A stretch of 64,000 nt of DNA from Novosphingobium percolationis (GTDB lineage: Bacteria; Pseudomonadota; Alphaproteobacteria; Sphingomonadales; Sphingomonadaceae), in contig NZ_JAILYM010000005.1 in NCBI RefSeq assembly GCF_020179425.1, positions 248,001-312,000 of the forward strand. Direction: 5' to 3'. Each line of letters begins with the position of its first letter. The first letter of the stretch is position 1. A program made the position numbers and the translations under genes. Below, one piece after another: positions 36,623 to 45,288 of this stretch. Below the pieces are notes generated by a model. That model had not been told where the DNA came from and did not search any database. It saw only the letters and a list, made by a program, of their open reading frames with translations.

Positions 36623-37825
36623 ATGACGGCCATGGAAAACCCGGATATCGCCCGCGTGATGCGGCACAGCGTGCAGCACGCCCGCGACAACACCTATGAG
36701 CTGGTCGACGAGATCCTCAAGGTGCCTGCCTCCAACTACACCGACCCTGCGCGTTTCAAGCTGGAGGTCGACCGCATCTTCCGCCGTCTGCCGCTGATGC
36801 TCGCCCCTTCGTGCGAGATTCCCAATCCCGGCGATTTCAAGACGATGGACGTCTGCGGCGTGCCTGTGCTGCTGACGCGCGGGCAGGATGGCAAGGTCCG
36901 CTCGTTCATCAACAGCTGCACGCATCGCGGCACCAACGTCGCCACCGCGCCCACCGGCAATGCCCGTCGCTTCACCTGTCCCTACCACGGCTGGACCTTC
37001 GGGCAGGACGGCGCGCTGCTCGCGGTGGCCGCCGCCGCGGATTTCGGCGAAGTGGACAAGTCGTGCCTCAGCCTGAAGGCGCTGCCCGTGGCCGAGCGCG
37101 CCGGGCTGATCTTCGGCAGCATAGATCCCAAGTCTACGCTCGACATCGACGATTTCCTGTGCGGCTACGATGCGCTGCTCGAAGCCTTCAACTTCAAGGA
37201 CTGGCACTTCTTTTCGAGCCGCACGCTGCGCGGGCCGAACTGGAAGATCGCCTATGACGGCTATCTCGATTTCTACCACCTGCCGGTGCTGCACAAGGAC
37301 ACGCTGAACGCGACCGGCATGCTGGGCAACCGAGCGCACTATCACGCCTGGGGGCCGCACCAGCGGCTGGTGGCACCCGATCGCGCTGCGCGCGAACTGG
37401 GAACCAGGCCCGAAAGCGAGTGGACCGACGACCTCGTGCTCAACGGGGTGTGGACGATCTTCCCTTCAATCTCGATCGCCAGCTTCAACGGCGGCGGGCG
37501 CGGGGTGATGATCTCGCAGCTGCTGCCGGGCGAGGCCGTGGGCGAATCCTGGACACGGCAGATCTACATCATGGAAAAGAAGCCGAGCGAGGACCAGGAA
37601 GCCGCCGCGCACGAACAGTTCGCGTTCCTCGAAGTGGTGGTCCGCGACGAGGACTACGACACGGGCCTGCGCCAGCAGCGCGCGCTCGATCACGGCACGC
37701 TCGATGTCGTGCTGTTCGGCCGCAACGAAGGGGGGGCGCAAGCCTTCCACAAGTGGACCGACAAGCTGATCGCCGCTGCGGACGAGGAGCTGCCCGCGCT
37801 GTTCCCGCCCTTGGCCGCCGAATAA
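36623..37825 (+). CDS. Rieske non-haem iron oxygenase alpha subunit (1)
   Basis: This is a 400-residue aromatic-ring-hydroxylating oxygenase alpha subunit. The Rieske [2Fe-2S] site is Cys99-x-His101 and Cys119-x2-His122 (CTHRG, CPYHGW). The mononuclear iron site is YDGYLDFYHLPVLH, with His219 and His224, and Asp216 in the electron-bridging position, as in naphthalene dioxygenase. It is the only one of the four Rieske proteins here with Asp at that place. The ATG at 36623 has AGGGAGAG before it. It starts the plus-strand catabolic cluster, 22 bases before the second Rieske gene. No beta subunit, ferredoxin or reductase is adjacent, so electrons must come from elsewhere. The substrate is unknown. 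Confidence 0.92.
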   Translation: MTAMENPDIARVMRHSVQHARDNTYELVDEILKVPASNYTDPARFKLEVDRIFRRLPLMLAPSCEIPNPGDFKTMDVCGVPVLLTRGQDGKVRSFINSCTHRGTNVATAPTGNARRFTCPYHGWTFGQDGALLAVAAAADFGEVDKSCLSLKALPVAERAGLIFGSIDPKSTLDIDDFLCGYDALLEAFNFKDWHFFSSRTLRGPNWKIAYDGYLDFYHLPVLHKDTLNATGMLGNRAHYHAWGPHQRLVAPDRAARELGTRPESEWTDDLVLNGVWTIFPSISIASFNGGGRGVMISQLLPGEAVGESWTRQIYIMEKKPSEDQEAAAHEQFAFLEVVVRDEDYDTGLRQQRALDHGTLDVVLFGRNEGGAQAFHKWTDKLIAAADEELPALFPPLAAE

Positions 37826-37847
37826 GCGACAGCAGGAGAGAACGACC

Positions 37848-39125
37848 GTGGACCAGGCCGAAGTCGCGAAAATCCGCGCGTTGATGGAATACGAGGCGGC
37901 CCGCACCGCCCCGCCGCGCGCATTCCCCAAGCTGCCCGACCTTCCCGGCGGGCGCTACACCGACCCGCGCTTTGCCGAGCTGGAGCGCGATCACCTGTGG
38001 CGCAAGTCGTGGCTGCTGGCCGCGCACATGGACGAGATTCCGCGGGCCGGTTCGTTCAAGCTGTGGGAGATGGCGGGGCAACCCATCGTGCTGGTCCACG
38101 CCCGCTCCGGCGAGGTCAACGCCTTCTACAACACCTGCAGCCATCGCGGCGCGCCGGTCGTGACGAAGGAAAGCGGGCGCAGCGCACGGCTGACCTGCAA
38201 GTACCACGGCTGGGTCTATGACGACGAGGGCAAGCTCTGCTCGATCCGCGATGCGGAAGACTTCGACGATCTCGACTTCTCGTGCCGTTCGCTGCGCAAG
38301 GTGCGCTGCGAACGCTTCGGGCAGCTGGTCTTCGTCAATTTCTCGCAGGAAGGGCCGAGCCTTGCCGAATGGATCGGCGACATCGCGGAGGAATGGGCCG
38401 AGTTCCGCTTCGACGCGATCCGGCTGGTCGATCACCAGGTCTGGGATCTCGACTGCAACTGGAAGATCGCGATGGAGGCGAACATGGAAGTCTACCATGT
38501 TCCCAACATCCATCCGACCACGGTGGCGGTGGGGCTGGACCATCGCCGCAACGTCAATTCGTTCTACCCGCACGGCCACGGCCGGATGATCGCGCCGGGC
38601 TGGGACAAGAGCGAGGGATCGAGCTATCGCGCGGCGAAAGTCGATGGCGTCGACCGGCTGATGTTCGATGGCGTGGGCGAGATCGGGCGCACGTGTACGC
38701 AATCGTACAACCTGTTCCCCAACTGGGTCTCGCCGCTCGCGCCGCAGGGCTATTTCGTGCTGAACTTCTGGCCCAACGGCCTGAACAAATCGAAGATGGA
38801 GGTCTGGTGGTTCGGCCCGGACTGGGGCGAGGGGCCGCGACCGGCCTATTGGGACACGACCATCACGTATCTCGACAGCGTGCTGCGCGAAGATACCGAA
38901 TTTGGCGTGTGGATCCAGAAGAGCCAGGAATCCTATGGCTTTGCCGGTGTTCCGCTGAGCTATCAGGAAGCGCGCATCTATCACTGGCACCAGGCGGCCG
39001 ACGCCTTGATCGGCGCGGACCATATTCCGCCCGAATTGCGCGTCGCGCCGGTCATGGGGCCGGAATGGGTCGTACCCAACGATCCGCGTCTGGATGAAAT
39101 GGCGCTGCAACAGGCGGCCGAATAG
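37848..39125 (+). CDS. Rieske non-haem iron oxygenase alpha subunit (2)
   Basis: This is a 425-residue Rieske oxygenase. Rieske ligands are Cys97, His99, Cys117 and His120 (CSHRG, CKYHGW). The catalytic iron motif NMEVYHVPNIH has His217 and His222, and Glu214 where naphthalene dioxygenase has its bridging Asp205. Glu here is also known in CntA-type carnitine oxygenases. The GTG at 37848 is preceded by AGGAGAG. It shares only the fold with Rieske 1; their coupling suggests two hydroxylations of one pathway or a heteromer. The C-terminus includes a long helix-forming part with EARIYHWHQAADAL. Confidence 0.92.
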   Translation: MDQAEVAKIRALMEYEAARTAPPRAFPKLPDLPGGRYTDPRFAELERDHLWRKSWLLAAHMDEIPRAGSFKLWEMAGQPIVLVHARSGEVNAFYNTCSHRGAPVVTKESGRSARLTCKYHGWVYDDEGKLCSIRDAEDFDDLDFSCRSLRKVRCERFGQLVFVNFSQEGPSLAEWIGDIAEEWAEFRFDAIRLVDHQVWDLDCNWKIAMEANMEVYHVPNIHPTTVAVGLDHRRNVNSFYPHGHGRMIAPGWDKSEGSSYRAAKVDGVDRLMFDGVGEIGRTCTQSYNLFPNWVSPLAPQGYFVLNFWPNGLNKSKMEVWWFGPDWGEGPRPAYWDTTITYLDSVLREDTEFGVWIQKSQESYGFAGVPLSYQEARIYHWHQAADALIGADHIPPELRVAPVMGPEWVVPNDPRLDEMALQQAAE

Positions 39126-39193
39126 ACCGCGATCCGAAAAGCGGACGCCGCAAGACTGGACCGGCGGGCGGGCTGCGCCCGGGGGAGAGAGAC

Positions 39194-40634
39194 ATGGCTG
39201 AATGGGATGAAACCGTCGATGTCGTGATCGTCGGACAAGGTGTCGCGGGCACTTGCGCCGCGCTGGAAGCGCACCGCGCGGGCGCCGACGTGCTCGTGAT
39301 CGAGCGCGCTTCGGCCGGCGGCGGTGCCAGTGCATTGTCCGAAGGCATCTTCTACCTTGGCGGAGGCACCCCGGTGCAGCAGACCTGCGGTTACGAGGAC
39401 AGCGCAGAGGATATGTTCCGCTTCCTGCGCGCCAGCACCTCGCATCCCGACGATGTCGTCGTGCGTACGTTCGCGGACGGCGCGCTGGAGCACTTTGCGT
39501 GGCTCGAGGCGCAGGGCGTGCCCTTCACCCGTACCGGCTTTTCCGGCAAGGCCGTCTCGCTCAAGACCGCCGATTGCCTGCTGACCACCGGCAACGAGAA
39601 GATCTGGCCGTACAAGGATCAGGCCCGCCCCGTCGCGCGCGGCCACCAGGCGCGCAGCGACGAGGTCAACGGCGGCCTCTCCGCCATGCGCGCGCTGCTG
39701 GCGCGCAGCGAACAGGAAGGTATCCGTGTGCGCTGCGACACGGCAGTGACCGAACTGGTCACCGACGCCGATGGCGCAGTCGTTGGCGTGGTCGCGCGGA
39801 CCGCCGGAGAGCCCGAGCGTCGTATTGCCGCGCGGCGGGGCGTGATCATCGCAACGGGCAGCTTCACCAACAATGCCGATCTGGTGCGTCGCTGGCTGCC
39901 TCTGCTCAGCCCCACCAGCCAACCGCTGGGCATTCCATCGAACGACGGTGCGGGGCTGGCACTGGCGGAACAGGCCGGCGGTGTGCTTGCCGCGATGGAC
40001 GGGGTGATCGCCACGGCGTCGCTCTACCCGCCCGAAGACCTGATCAAGGGCATCGTCGTGAACGCGCGCGGCGAACGTTTCGTGGCAGAGGATGTCTACC
40101 ATGGACGCCTCGCCGGATTCATCATGGAGCAGCCGGGACAGAAGGCCTGGCTGATCGTCGACAGCGAGATCTTCGCTTATCCCGGAACGGGGCACGCGCT
40201 GGTCGACGGGTTCGAACGCGTCGACGAGATCGGCCCGGCACTGGGCCTGCCCGAAGGCGTGTTGGAAGCGACACTTGCGCGCTACAATACCGATGCCGCC
40301 AATGGCGAGGACACGGCGTTCCACAAGCAGCCACCGTGGATCAAGGCGCTCGACAAGCCGCCCTATGCCGCGTTCGACATCTCGTTCGATCGTTCGTCCT
40401 ATCACTACATCACGCTGGGCGGGATCGACACCGATGCGCGCGCGCATCCTCGATGCGGCGGGCAAGGCAATCCCGGGCCTTTACGCCGCGGGGGCCTGCG
40501 CCGCGCATATTCCGCGTTCCGGCAAGGAATACGCCAGCGGACTCAGTCTCGGACCCGGCTCGTTCTTCGGCCGTGTCGCAGGACGCGAGGCCGCGGCGCA
40601 TGAGGCAAGGAAGGCCGCCGATGCAACTGCGTAA
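39194..40634 (+). pseudogene. FAD-binding dehydrogenase (KstD/fumarate reductase-like), frameshifted
   Basis: This encodes a flavoprotein of the COG1053 family (3-ketosteroid dehydrogenase/fumarate reductase type). The N-terminal FAD motif DVVIVGQGVAGTCAA and the ERASAGGGASALSEG segment are intact. The frame that starts at 39194 loses homology at a (GC)5 run (40436-40445) and would stop at 40603. The true C-terminus (ARILDAAGKAIPGLYAAGACA, ending at 40634) continues in the next frame. Adding two bases (one more GC) restores TDARARILDAAG. It is therefore a recent frameshift, a sequencing slip in a GC repeat, or a slippery site. Its role would be to desaturate a cyclic ketone-type substrate. 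The repaired gene overlaps the next one by 14 bases. Confidence 0.82.
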
Positions 40635-41634
40635 CCGACAGTGGAAGATTGCGGGACGCCCGGTCGGGCGCGACGTGACCGAGGCCGATTTCGCCAGCGA
40701 CGAAGTGCCCGCCCGCGCGCCTGAAGAGGGCGAGGTGCTGGTGCGCGTCGATCTGCTCGCCTTCGAACCCGCCATGAAGGGCTGGATGGAGAACATCGGC
40801 GGCTATGTCGCGCGCACCGAGATCGGCGACGTGATGCGCGGCAGCGGCGTGGGTACGGTGATCGAAAGCCGTGCGCCGGGCTTCACGCCGGGGATGCAGG
40901 TGACCGGGCCGATGGGCTGGCAGGATTATGCCACGGTCGCGGCGGGCGAGTTGCGTGGCGTCGCCAATCCGGCGCGGCCATCGGATGATCTGGGCGTGCT
41001 CGGCATCGTCGGGCTGACCGCCTATTGCGGGTTCAAGGCGATCGGGCAGCCCTTTCCCGGCGACACGGTGATGATCACCGGCGCGGCGGGCGCGGTGGGC
41101 TCGATCGTCGGGCAGATCGCGCGGATCGGCGGGTGCCGGGTGATCGGCGTTGCGGGCGGGCCGGACAAGTGCCGGATGCTGGTCGAAGAGTACGGCCTCG
41201 ACGCCGCGATCGACTATCGCGCGGACGATTTCGCGGCGCAAGTCGCGGCCCATGCGCCCACCGGCATCGACGTGGTGTGGGACAATGTCGGCGGCACGAT
41301 CCTCAACACGCTGCTCGGCAACCTTGCCATGAACGCGCGCGTGGTGATCTGCGGCGGCATCTCGCGCTCCAAGACCGGCGGGATGCCGGTGGGGCCGGAG
41401 AACTACTTCAACCTGGTGTTCAAGCGCGCGACGATGCGCGGCTTCATCCTCAACGATCACGAAGCGCTGTTCGATGAAGCGCGTCGCCGCATGGGCCAGT
41501 GGCTGGCCGATGGCCGGCTGGTCGCGCGCGAGGACATCCAGCACGGCTTCGACAATGCCCCGCGCACGCTCATGCGGCTGTTTTCGGGCGCCAACACCGG
41601 CAAGCAACTGCTGCGCTTCGAGGAGGACCGCTGA
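40621..41634 (+). CDS. MDR family NADP-dependent oxidoreductase (PTGR/enoyl reductase-like)
   Basis: This is a 337-residue zinc-independent medium-chain dehydrogenase/reductase of the leukotriene B4 12-hydroxydehydrogenase/prostaglandin reductase subfamily, which reduces C=C next to a carbonyl using NADPH. The nucleotide loop GAAGAVGSIVGQIARIGG is near residue 153, and NYFNLVFKRATMRGFIL near 263 is typical. The ATG at 40621 lies inside the end of the preceding flavoprotein gene. With that dehydrogenase it could desaturate and reduce the same carbonyl substrate. It is followed by the next gene with a TGATG overlap. Confidence 0.92.
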   Translation: MQLRNRQWKIAGRPVGRDVTEADFASDEVPARAPEEGEVLVRVDLLAFEPAMKGWMENIGGYVARTEIGDVMRGSGVGTVIESRAPGFTPGMQVTGPMGWQDYATVAAGELRGVANPARPSDDLGVLGIVGLTAYCGFKAIGQPFPGDTVMITGAAGAVGSIVGQIARIGGCRVIGVAGGPDKCRMLVEEYGLDAAIDYRADDFAAQVAAHAPTGIDVVWDNVGGTILNTLLGNLAMNARVVICGGISRSKTGGMPVGPENYFNLVFKRATMRGFILNDHEALFDEARRRMGQWLADGRLVAREDIQHGFDNAPRTLMRLFSGANTGKQLLRFEEDR

Positions 41635-41954
41635 TGACCGTCTACATGCAATCGACGCTCGAACTGCGCGCGGGCGACATGACCGAGTTCGAGGCGGTGA
41701 TGAAGGAGCTGGTCGCCGTGGTCGAAGCCGAAGGCTGGCGGCTGATCACCGCGATCTCGCAGATCAGCGGCCGCCTCCATACCGCCATCGACGTGTGGTC
41801 GATGCCGGACCTGTCCGCCTACGAGCGCGGCCTTGGTGCGTTGCGCGGCAACCCGCGCTTCCCCGCGATGGCGCAGGCACTAGCCGCCGCGATCGAGCGC
41901 GAGACGGTGGTGTTCGGCGTGCGCGCGCCCTGGGTGCCGGAAGGCCGCGAATGA
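41634..41954 (+). CDS. Small ferredoxin-like-fold protein, NIPSNAP/ABM type
   Basis: This is a 106-residue protein starting MTVYMQSTLELRAGDM. The layout, a beta strand, then a helix FEAVMKELVAVVEAEGWRLI and a second half with IDVWSMPDLSAYERGL, is that of the dimeric alpha/beta barrel (NIPSNAP or ABM) superfamily. Members include small monooxygenases, cyclases and proteins of unknown role. No catalytic residues can be named. It overlaps the oxidoreductase stop by one base (TGATG) and its stop overlaps the VOC start (ATGA), so these three genes are one translation unit. Confidence 0.7.
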   Translation: MTVYMQSTLELRAGDMTEFEAVMKELVAVVEAEGWRLITAISQISGRLHTAIDVWSMPDLSAYERGLGALRGNPRFPAMAQALAAAIERETVVFGVRAPWVPEGRE

Positions 41955-42496
41955 GCGCGCCTGCGCCCAAGGACAGTCTCGCCGGGCTCGGCCCGGTGAT
42001 GCAGCTGTCGTTCTGCCCGGCGGACTACGACGCGGCGCTGGAGCACTGGATTTCGCTGGGCGCGGGGCCGTTCTTCGAGATGCACCACGTCGCGCTCGAA
42101 AACGTGAAGTTCCGGGGCCAGCCCAGCGGAATCGATTTCTCGATGGCGCTGGGATATCTGGGCGACATCCAGATCGAGCTGATCCGCCAGCACAACGATG
42201 CCCCGTCGATGTACACCGAATGGCGCGCGCAAGGGCGCGAAGGGTTGCAGCACATGTGCGTGCTGGTCGACGACATTGCCGAGGCGCGGCGGCGCGTGGC
42301 GGCGCAGGGCGGCACGGTGCTGCAGGAAGGCGAGCTTCCCGGCGGTGCGGGGGCGGTGATCTATGTCGATACGGGGGGTGGCCCCGGCACGGTGATGGAA
42401 TATCTCCAGATCGGCGAGGCGGGGCGGCAGGGCTTCGCCATGATGCGCGAGGCGCACCGCACGTGGGATGGCAGCGATCCCGTCAGGGGGCGCTGA
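41951..42496 (+). CDS. VOC (glyoxalase/dioxygenase) superfamily protein
   Basis: This is a 181-residue vicinal oxygen chelate protein of two beta-alpha-beta-beta-beta modules. The first (VMQLSFCPADYDAALEHWISLGAGPFFEM) and second (LQHMCVLVDDIAEARRRVAAQG, then TVMEYLQI) keep the usual pattern, with Gln/His/Glu ligand candidates (Gln23-like, His90-like, Glu near 148). This suggests a metal-dependent enzyme such as a methylmalonyl-CoA epimerase-like or ring-cleaving-like protein, but the activity cannot be named. Its 3' end overlaps the convergent TetR gene by 14 bases. Confidence 0.82.
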   Translation: MSAPAPKDSLAGLGPVMQLSFCPADYDAALEHWISLGAGPFFEMHHVALENVKFRGQPSGIDFSMALGYLGDIQIELIRQHNDAPSMYTEWRAQGREGLQHMCVLVDDIAEARRRVAAQGGTVLQEGELPGGAGAVIYVDTGGGPGTVMEYLQIGEAGRQGFAMMREAHRTWDGSDPVRGR

Positions 42497-43247
42497 CACT
42501 CTCGGCCGCCGCTCGGCGCGGTTCGACGCGCGGCACCGACATGTCCGCGACCGAGGCGATGGTGCCGGTAGCGCCCAGTTCTCCCAGCAGGGCGGCGGCT
42601 TCCTCGGCCAGTGGGCCCTGCACCGCGCCGATCAGGATCATCAGCATGTTCTCGACCAGCGTCGGCAGGTAGCGCGCATCGGGCAGGCGGCCCAGGCACC
42701 AGTCGTTGATCGTGGCGTATTGCACGTCGGCCAGCGAGCGCGCGAAATGGCCGATGTCGATCCAGTCGCCGATATCCGACTTGCGCTGGTCGAGCCACAG
42801 CAGGTTGCCGCGCAGCGACATGTCGAGCAGCGTTTCCCACACGTCCTGCGGCGTGCCCGGCGCGAAGTACAGCGCGCAGACCGCCGCGGTGTAGTTGCGG
42901 ACGTGGAAGTTGCGGCGGTTGATGGCGACCGTGCGCGACAGCCAGCCGGTCAACGCCACCGGGTCGCTGGTCTGGCGCACGAAGGTCGAATATTCGTCGA
43001 AGGCTTCGCGGATCGCCAGCGCGATCAGCCGGTCCTTGTTGTGGAAGGCGTTGTAGAGCGTGCGCTGCGCCACCTCGGCGCGCTGGCACAGCTTGCGGAT
43101 GCTGAACCCGTCGATACCGTCCTCGGCCAGCATTCGCCGCGCTTCCTTCAGCATTCGCCGCCTGCGGGCAAGGATCTGCGGGCTGGCGTAGAGCAGCGGG
43201 CGATCGGGATGCGGCGCCAGCGGCGCGGGCGCCAGTTCGCGGGTCAT
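42483..43247 (-). CDS. TetR family transcriptional regulator (1)
   Basis: This is a 254-residue TetR-type repressor. The helix-turn-helix lies in ARRMLAEDGIDGFSIRKLCQRAEVAQRTLYNAFHNKDRLIALAI (about residues 33-77). The ligand-binding half (AINRRNFHVRNYTAAVCALYF, DVWETLLDMSLRGN) is close to that of the second TetR in the cluster (44328-45110). It probably controls the divergent NmrA-like gene and the catabolic genes around it. The frame runs upstream to 43388, but the ATG at 43247 begins MTRELAPAPLAP and avoids overlap with the divergent gene. Confidence 0.9.
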   Translation of the reverse strand: MTRELAPAPLAPHPDRPLLYASPQILARRRRMLKEARRMLAEDGIDGFSIRKLCQRAEVAQRTLYNAFHNKDRLIALAIREAFDEYSTFVRQTSDPVALTGWLSRTVAINRRNFHVRNYTAAVCALYFAPGTPQDVWETLLDMSLRGNLLWLDQRKSDIGDWIDIGHFARSLADVQYATINDWCLGRLPDARYLPTLVENMLMILIGAVQGPLAEEAAALLGELGATGTIASVADMSVPRVEPRRAAAESVSAP

Positions 43248-43387
43248 GTCGATCGTCTTCCCTTTCCGTCCGTGCCTATCATTTTCGGCAGATGCGCGCG
43301 CAATGCAAGAGGCTTGCGATTCAAAAGTATCTCGCGCACTATCTTTTAGGCAGGCGCACAACGCGCGAATCCTCGGGAGAGACGGCA

Positions 43388-44323
43388 ATGCGGACAGTCG
43401 CGGTGATCGGCGCCAGCGGGCGCCAGGGCGGAGCGCAAGTGCGCCAACTGGTGAAGGCCGGGTTCAACGTGCGGGCGATCTCGCGTTCGCCCGATCCCTT
43501 CTATGGCGAAGCGCAGCCCGAGACGGTCACGGTCGTTCCGGCCGACCTCTATGACGAGGGCTCGCTGGTCGCCGCGTTCGAAGGCGCGGACGCGGTGTTC
43601 CACACGCATCCCCTGCGTGCGCGCGCCGACCGCGCGACGATTGCGGGCTCCGTGGGCCGCGCGGCCAAGCAGGCGGGCGTCAGCCGAGTCGTCTGGAATA
43701 CCTCGAGCTGGATCCCCGATCGTCCGGGCGATCCGCACACGTACGCGGGCAATACGGCGGGCATCAACGCGCTGTTCCGCAGCGGCGTGGGCGCCACGGT
43801 GTTCGGTTCGGTGCTGTTCATGGACAACCTGCTGACCAACTGGGCGCGCCCCTTCATCGTCAACGAAGGCCGCTTCGTCTATGCCCACAAGCCCGAGACC
43901 GAGGCCAACTGGATCAGCCTCGACGACGTCGCCCGGATCATGATCCATTCGCTCGACCGGCCCGACATGGAAGGCGCCTGGATGAACATCGGTGGCCCTG
44001 AACGCCTGCGTCCGCCGCAACTGGCCGAGGCGCTTTCCACCGCCGTCGGCCGCGAAGTGCGCTATGACGCGTGCAGCCCCCACGAATTCGCGCGCTACCT
44101 CGCCAACGCCTATGGCGATGCCATGAGCAAGGAGGAGCAGGACGCCACGATCGACCAGATCGGCAAGTTCTACGAATACAACATCAGCGCCCCGACGCGC
44201 CCGTTCGAGGTCGACAGCGAGGAAATGCAGCGTCGCATTCCGGTGGAGCTGGAAACCTTCGCCGACTGGGCGAAGCGGCAGGACTGGCGCAACACCAACG
44301 CGCCCCGTCCGCCCGCGGGCTGA
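43388..44323 (+). CDS. NmrA-like NAD(P)-binding protein
   Basis: This is a 311-residue Rossmann-fold protein of the atypical SDR/NmrA family. The GASGRQGGAQV loop near residue 8 binds NAD(P). It lacks an obvious YxxxK pair at the classic place, so it may be a redox sensor or an isoflavone-reductase-like enzyme. It stands alone between two divergent or convergent TetR genes. The ATG at 43388 has GGGAGAG before it; upstream ORF sequence is non-family. Its stop is 4 bases from the convergent second TetR gene. Confidence 0.86.
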   Translation: MRTVAVIGASGRQGGAQVRQLVKAGFNVRAISRSPDPFYGEAQPETVTVVPADLYDEGSLVAAFEGADAVFHTHPLRARADRATIAGSVGRAAKQAGVSRVVWNTSSWIPDRPGDPHTYAGNTAGINALFRSGVGATVFGSVLFMDNLLTNWARPFIVNEGRFVYAHKPETEANWISLDDVARIMIHSLDRPDMEGAWMNIGGPERLRPPQLAEALSTAVGREVRYDACSPHEFARYLANAYGDAMSKEEQDATIDQIGKFYEYNISAPTRPFEVDSEEMQRRIPVELETFADWAKRQDWRNTNAPRPPAG

Positions 44324-44327
44324 TCGA

Positions 44328-45110
44328 TCAGGCCGCCGCGTCGTCCTCGCGCGGCGGCAGCCACGTCGGCAGGGGAAAGCTCGGCACGTCGCCGGTCCGC
44401 TTGATGTCGAGCAGATAGGCGCGCGCGTCCTCGCGCACGGGGCCGCACAGCGCGCCGATCAGCAGCAGCAGCATCCGCTCGATCAACTGCGGCAGGTATT
44501 CCTCGTCGCTGATCCGGCCCAGCGTCCAGTTGTTGATCGTGGCGTACTGGAGGTTCGCCATCGTCGTGGCGAGGTGCTCCGGGCTGACCCAGGGCTGCAG
44601 TTCCCCGCGCGCGGCAGCCGCCTCCAGCCACTCGGTCAGCCAGCCCACCGACATCGCCCGCAGCGTTTCCCACACGTCGCGCGGCGTGCTGGGGCCAAAG
44701 TAGATCGCCACCACCGCGCGCGTGTAGTTGCGGACCCTCAGGTTGCGGCGGTTGATGGCGATGGTGCGGTCGAGCATTCCGGCCAGCGTGTCGGCCTCGG
44801 TGCGATAGCGCACGTGGTCGTTGAAGGCGTCGTAGGCCTCGCGGATGGCCAGCGCGATCACCCGGTCCTTGGTGTGGAACGCGTTGTAGAGCGTGCGCTG
44901 CGCCACTTCGGCGCGGCGGCAGAGCTGGCGCACGCTGAAGTTTTCCAGCCCGCTTTCGGCAATCATGTGCCGGGCCTCGCGCAGCAGCCGCCGTCGCCGC
45001 TCCAGGATGAGCGGGCTGACATAGAGCAGCGGCTTCTCGGGATGGGCGTCGAGCAGGTCGCGTGACGCCGTTTCGCGAGCCGTTGCCAGGGGGCGTGCGG
45101 CTTTCGACAT
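44328..45110 (-). CDS. TetR family transcriptional regulator (2), paralogue of (1)
   Basis: This is a 260-residue TetR-type repressor. Its DNA-binding helix region (MIAESGLENFSVRQLCRRAEVAQRTLYNAFHTKDRVIALAIREAYD) and ligand half (AINRRNLRVRNYTRAVVAIYFGPSTPRDVWETL) match TetR (1) so closely that the two are duplicates. GGGAGG lies 5 bases before the ATG at 45110; an alternative ATG is at 45131. It is divergent from the TonB receptor gene, which it may repress. Confidence 0.9.
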   Translation of the reverse strand: MSKAARPLATARETASRDLLDAHPEKPLLYVSPLILERRRRLLREARHMIAESGLENFSVRQLCRRAEVAQRTLYNAFHTKDRVIALAIREAYDAFNDHVRYRTEADTLAGMLDRTIAINRRNLRVRNYTRAVVAIYFGPSTPRDVWETLRAMSVGWLTEWLEAAAARGELQPWVSPEHLATTMANLQYATINNWTLGRISDEEYLPQLIERMLLLLIGALCGPVREDARAYLLDIKRTGDVPSFPLPTWLPPREDDAAA

Positions 45111-45288
45111 GGAACCTCCCGTTTCGTCCATCGGGACGGCGTTGTCCAGATCCTATCAAAATGCGCACGCTCTGCATAATGTGTTTGTGCAGGGCATGAA
45201 AATTGATACACGTATTCCACCGGCGGCACGCCGGAACCGGACTCGGATACTCAAACCGGGCCGCAAGGAAACAAAGGAGGGGAGGCCC

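Noticed and set aside
39253..41634. A single 793-residue fusion protein spanning the FAD dehydrogenase and MDR reductase
   Set aside because: Its first ~455 residues are the wrong frame of the flavoprotein gene. Only the part from 40621 is a real MDR protein.
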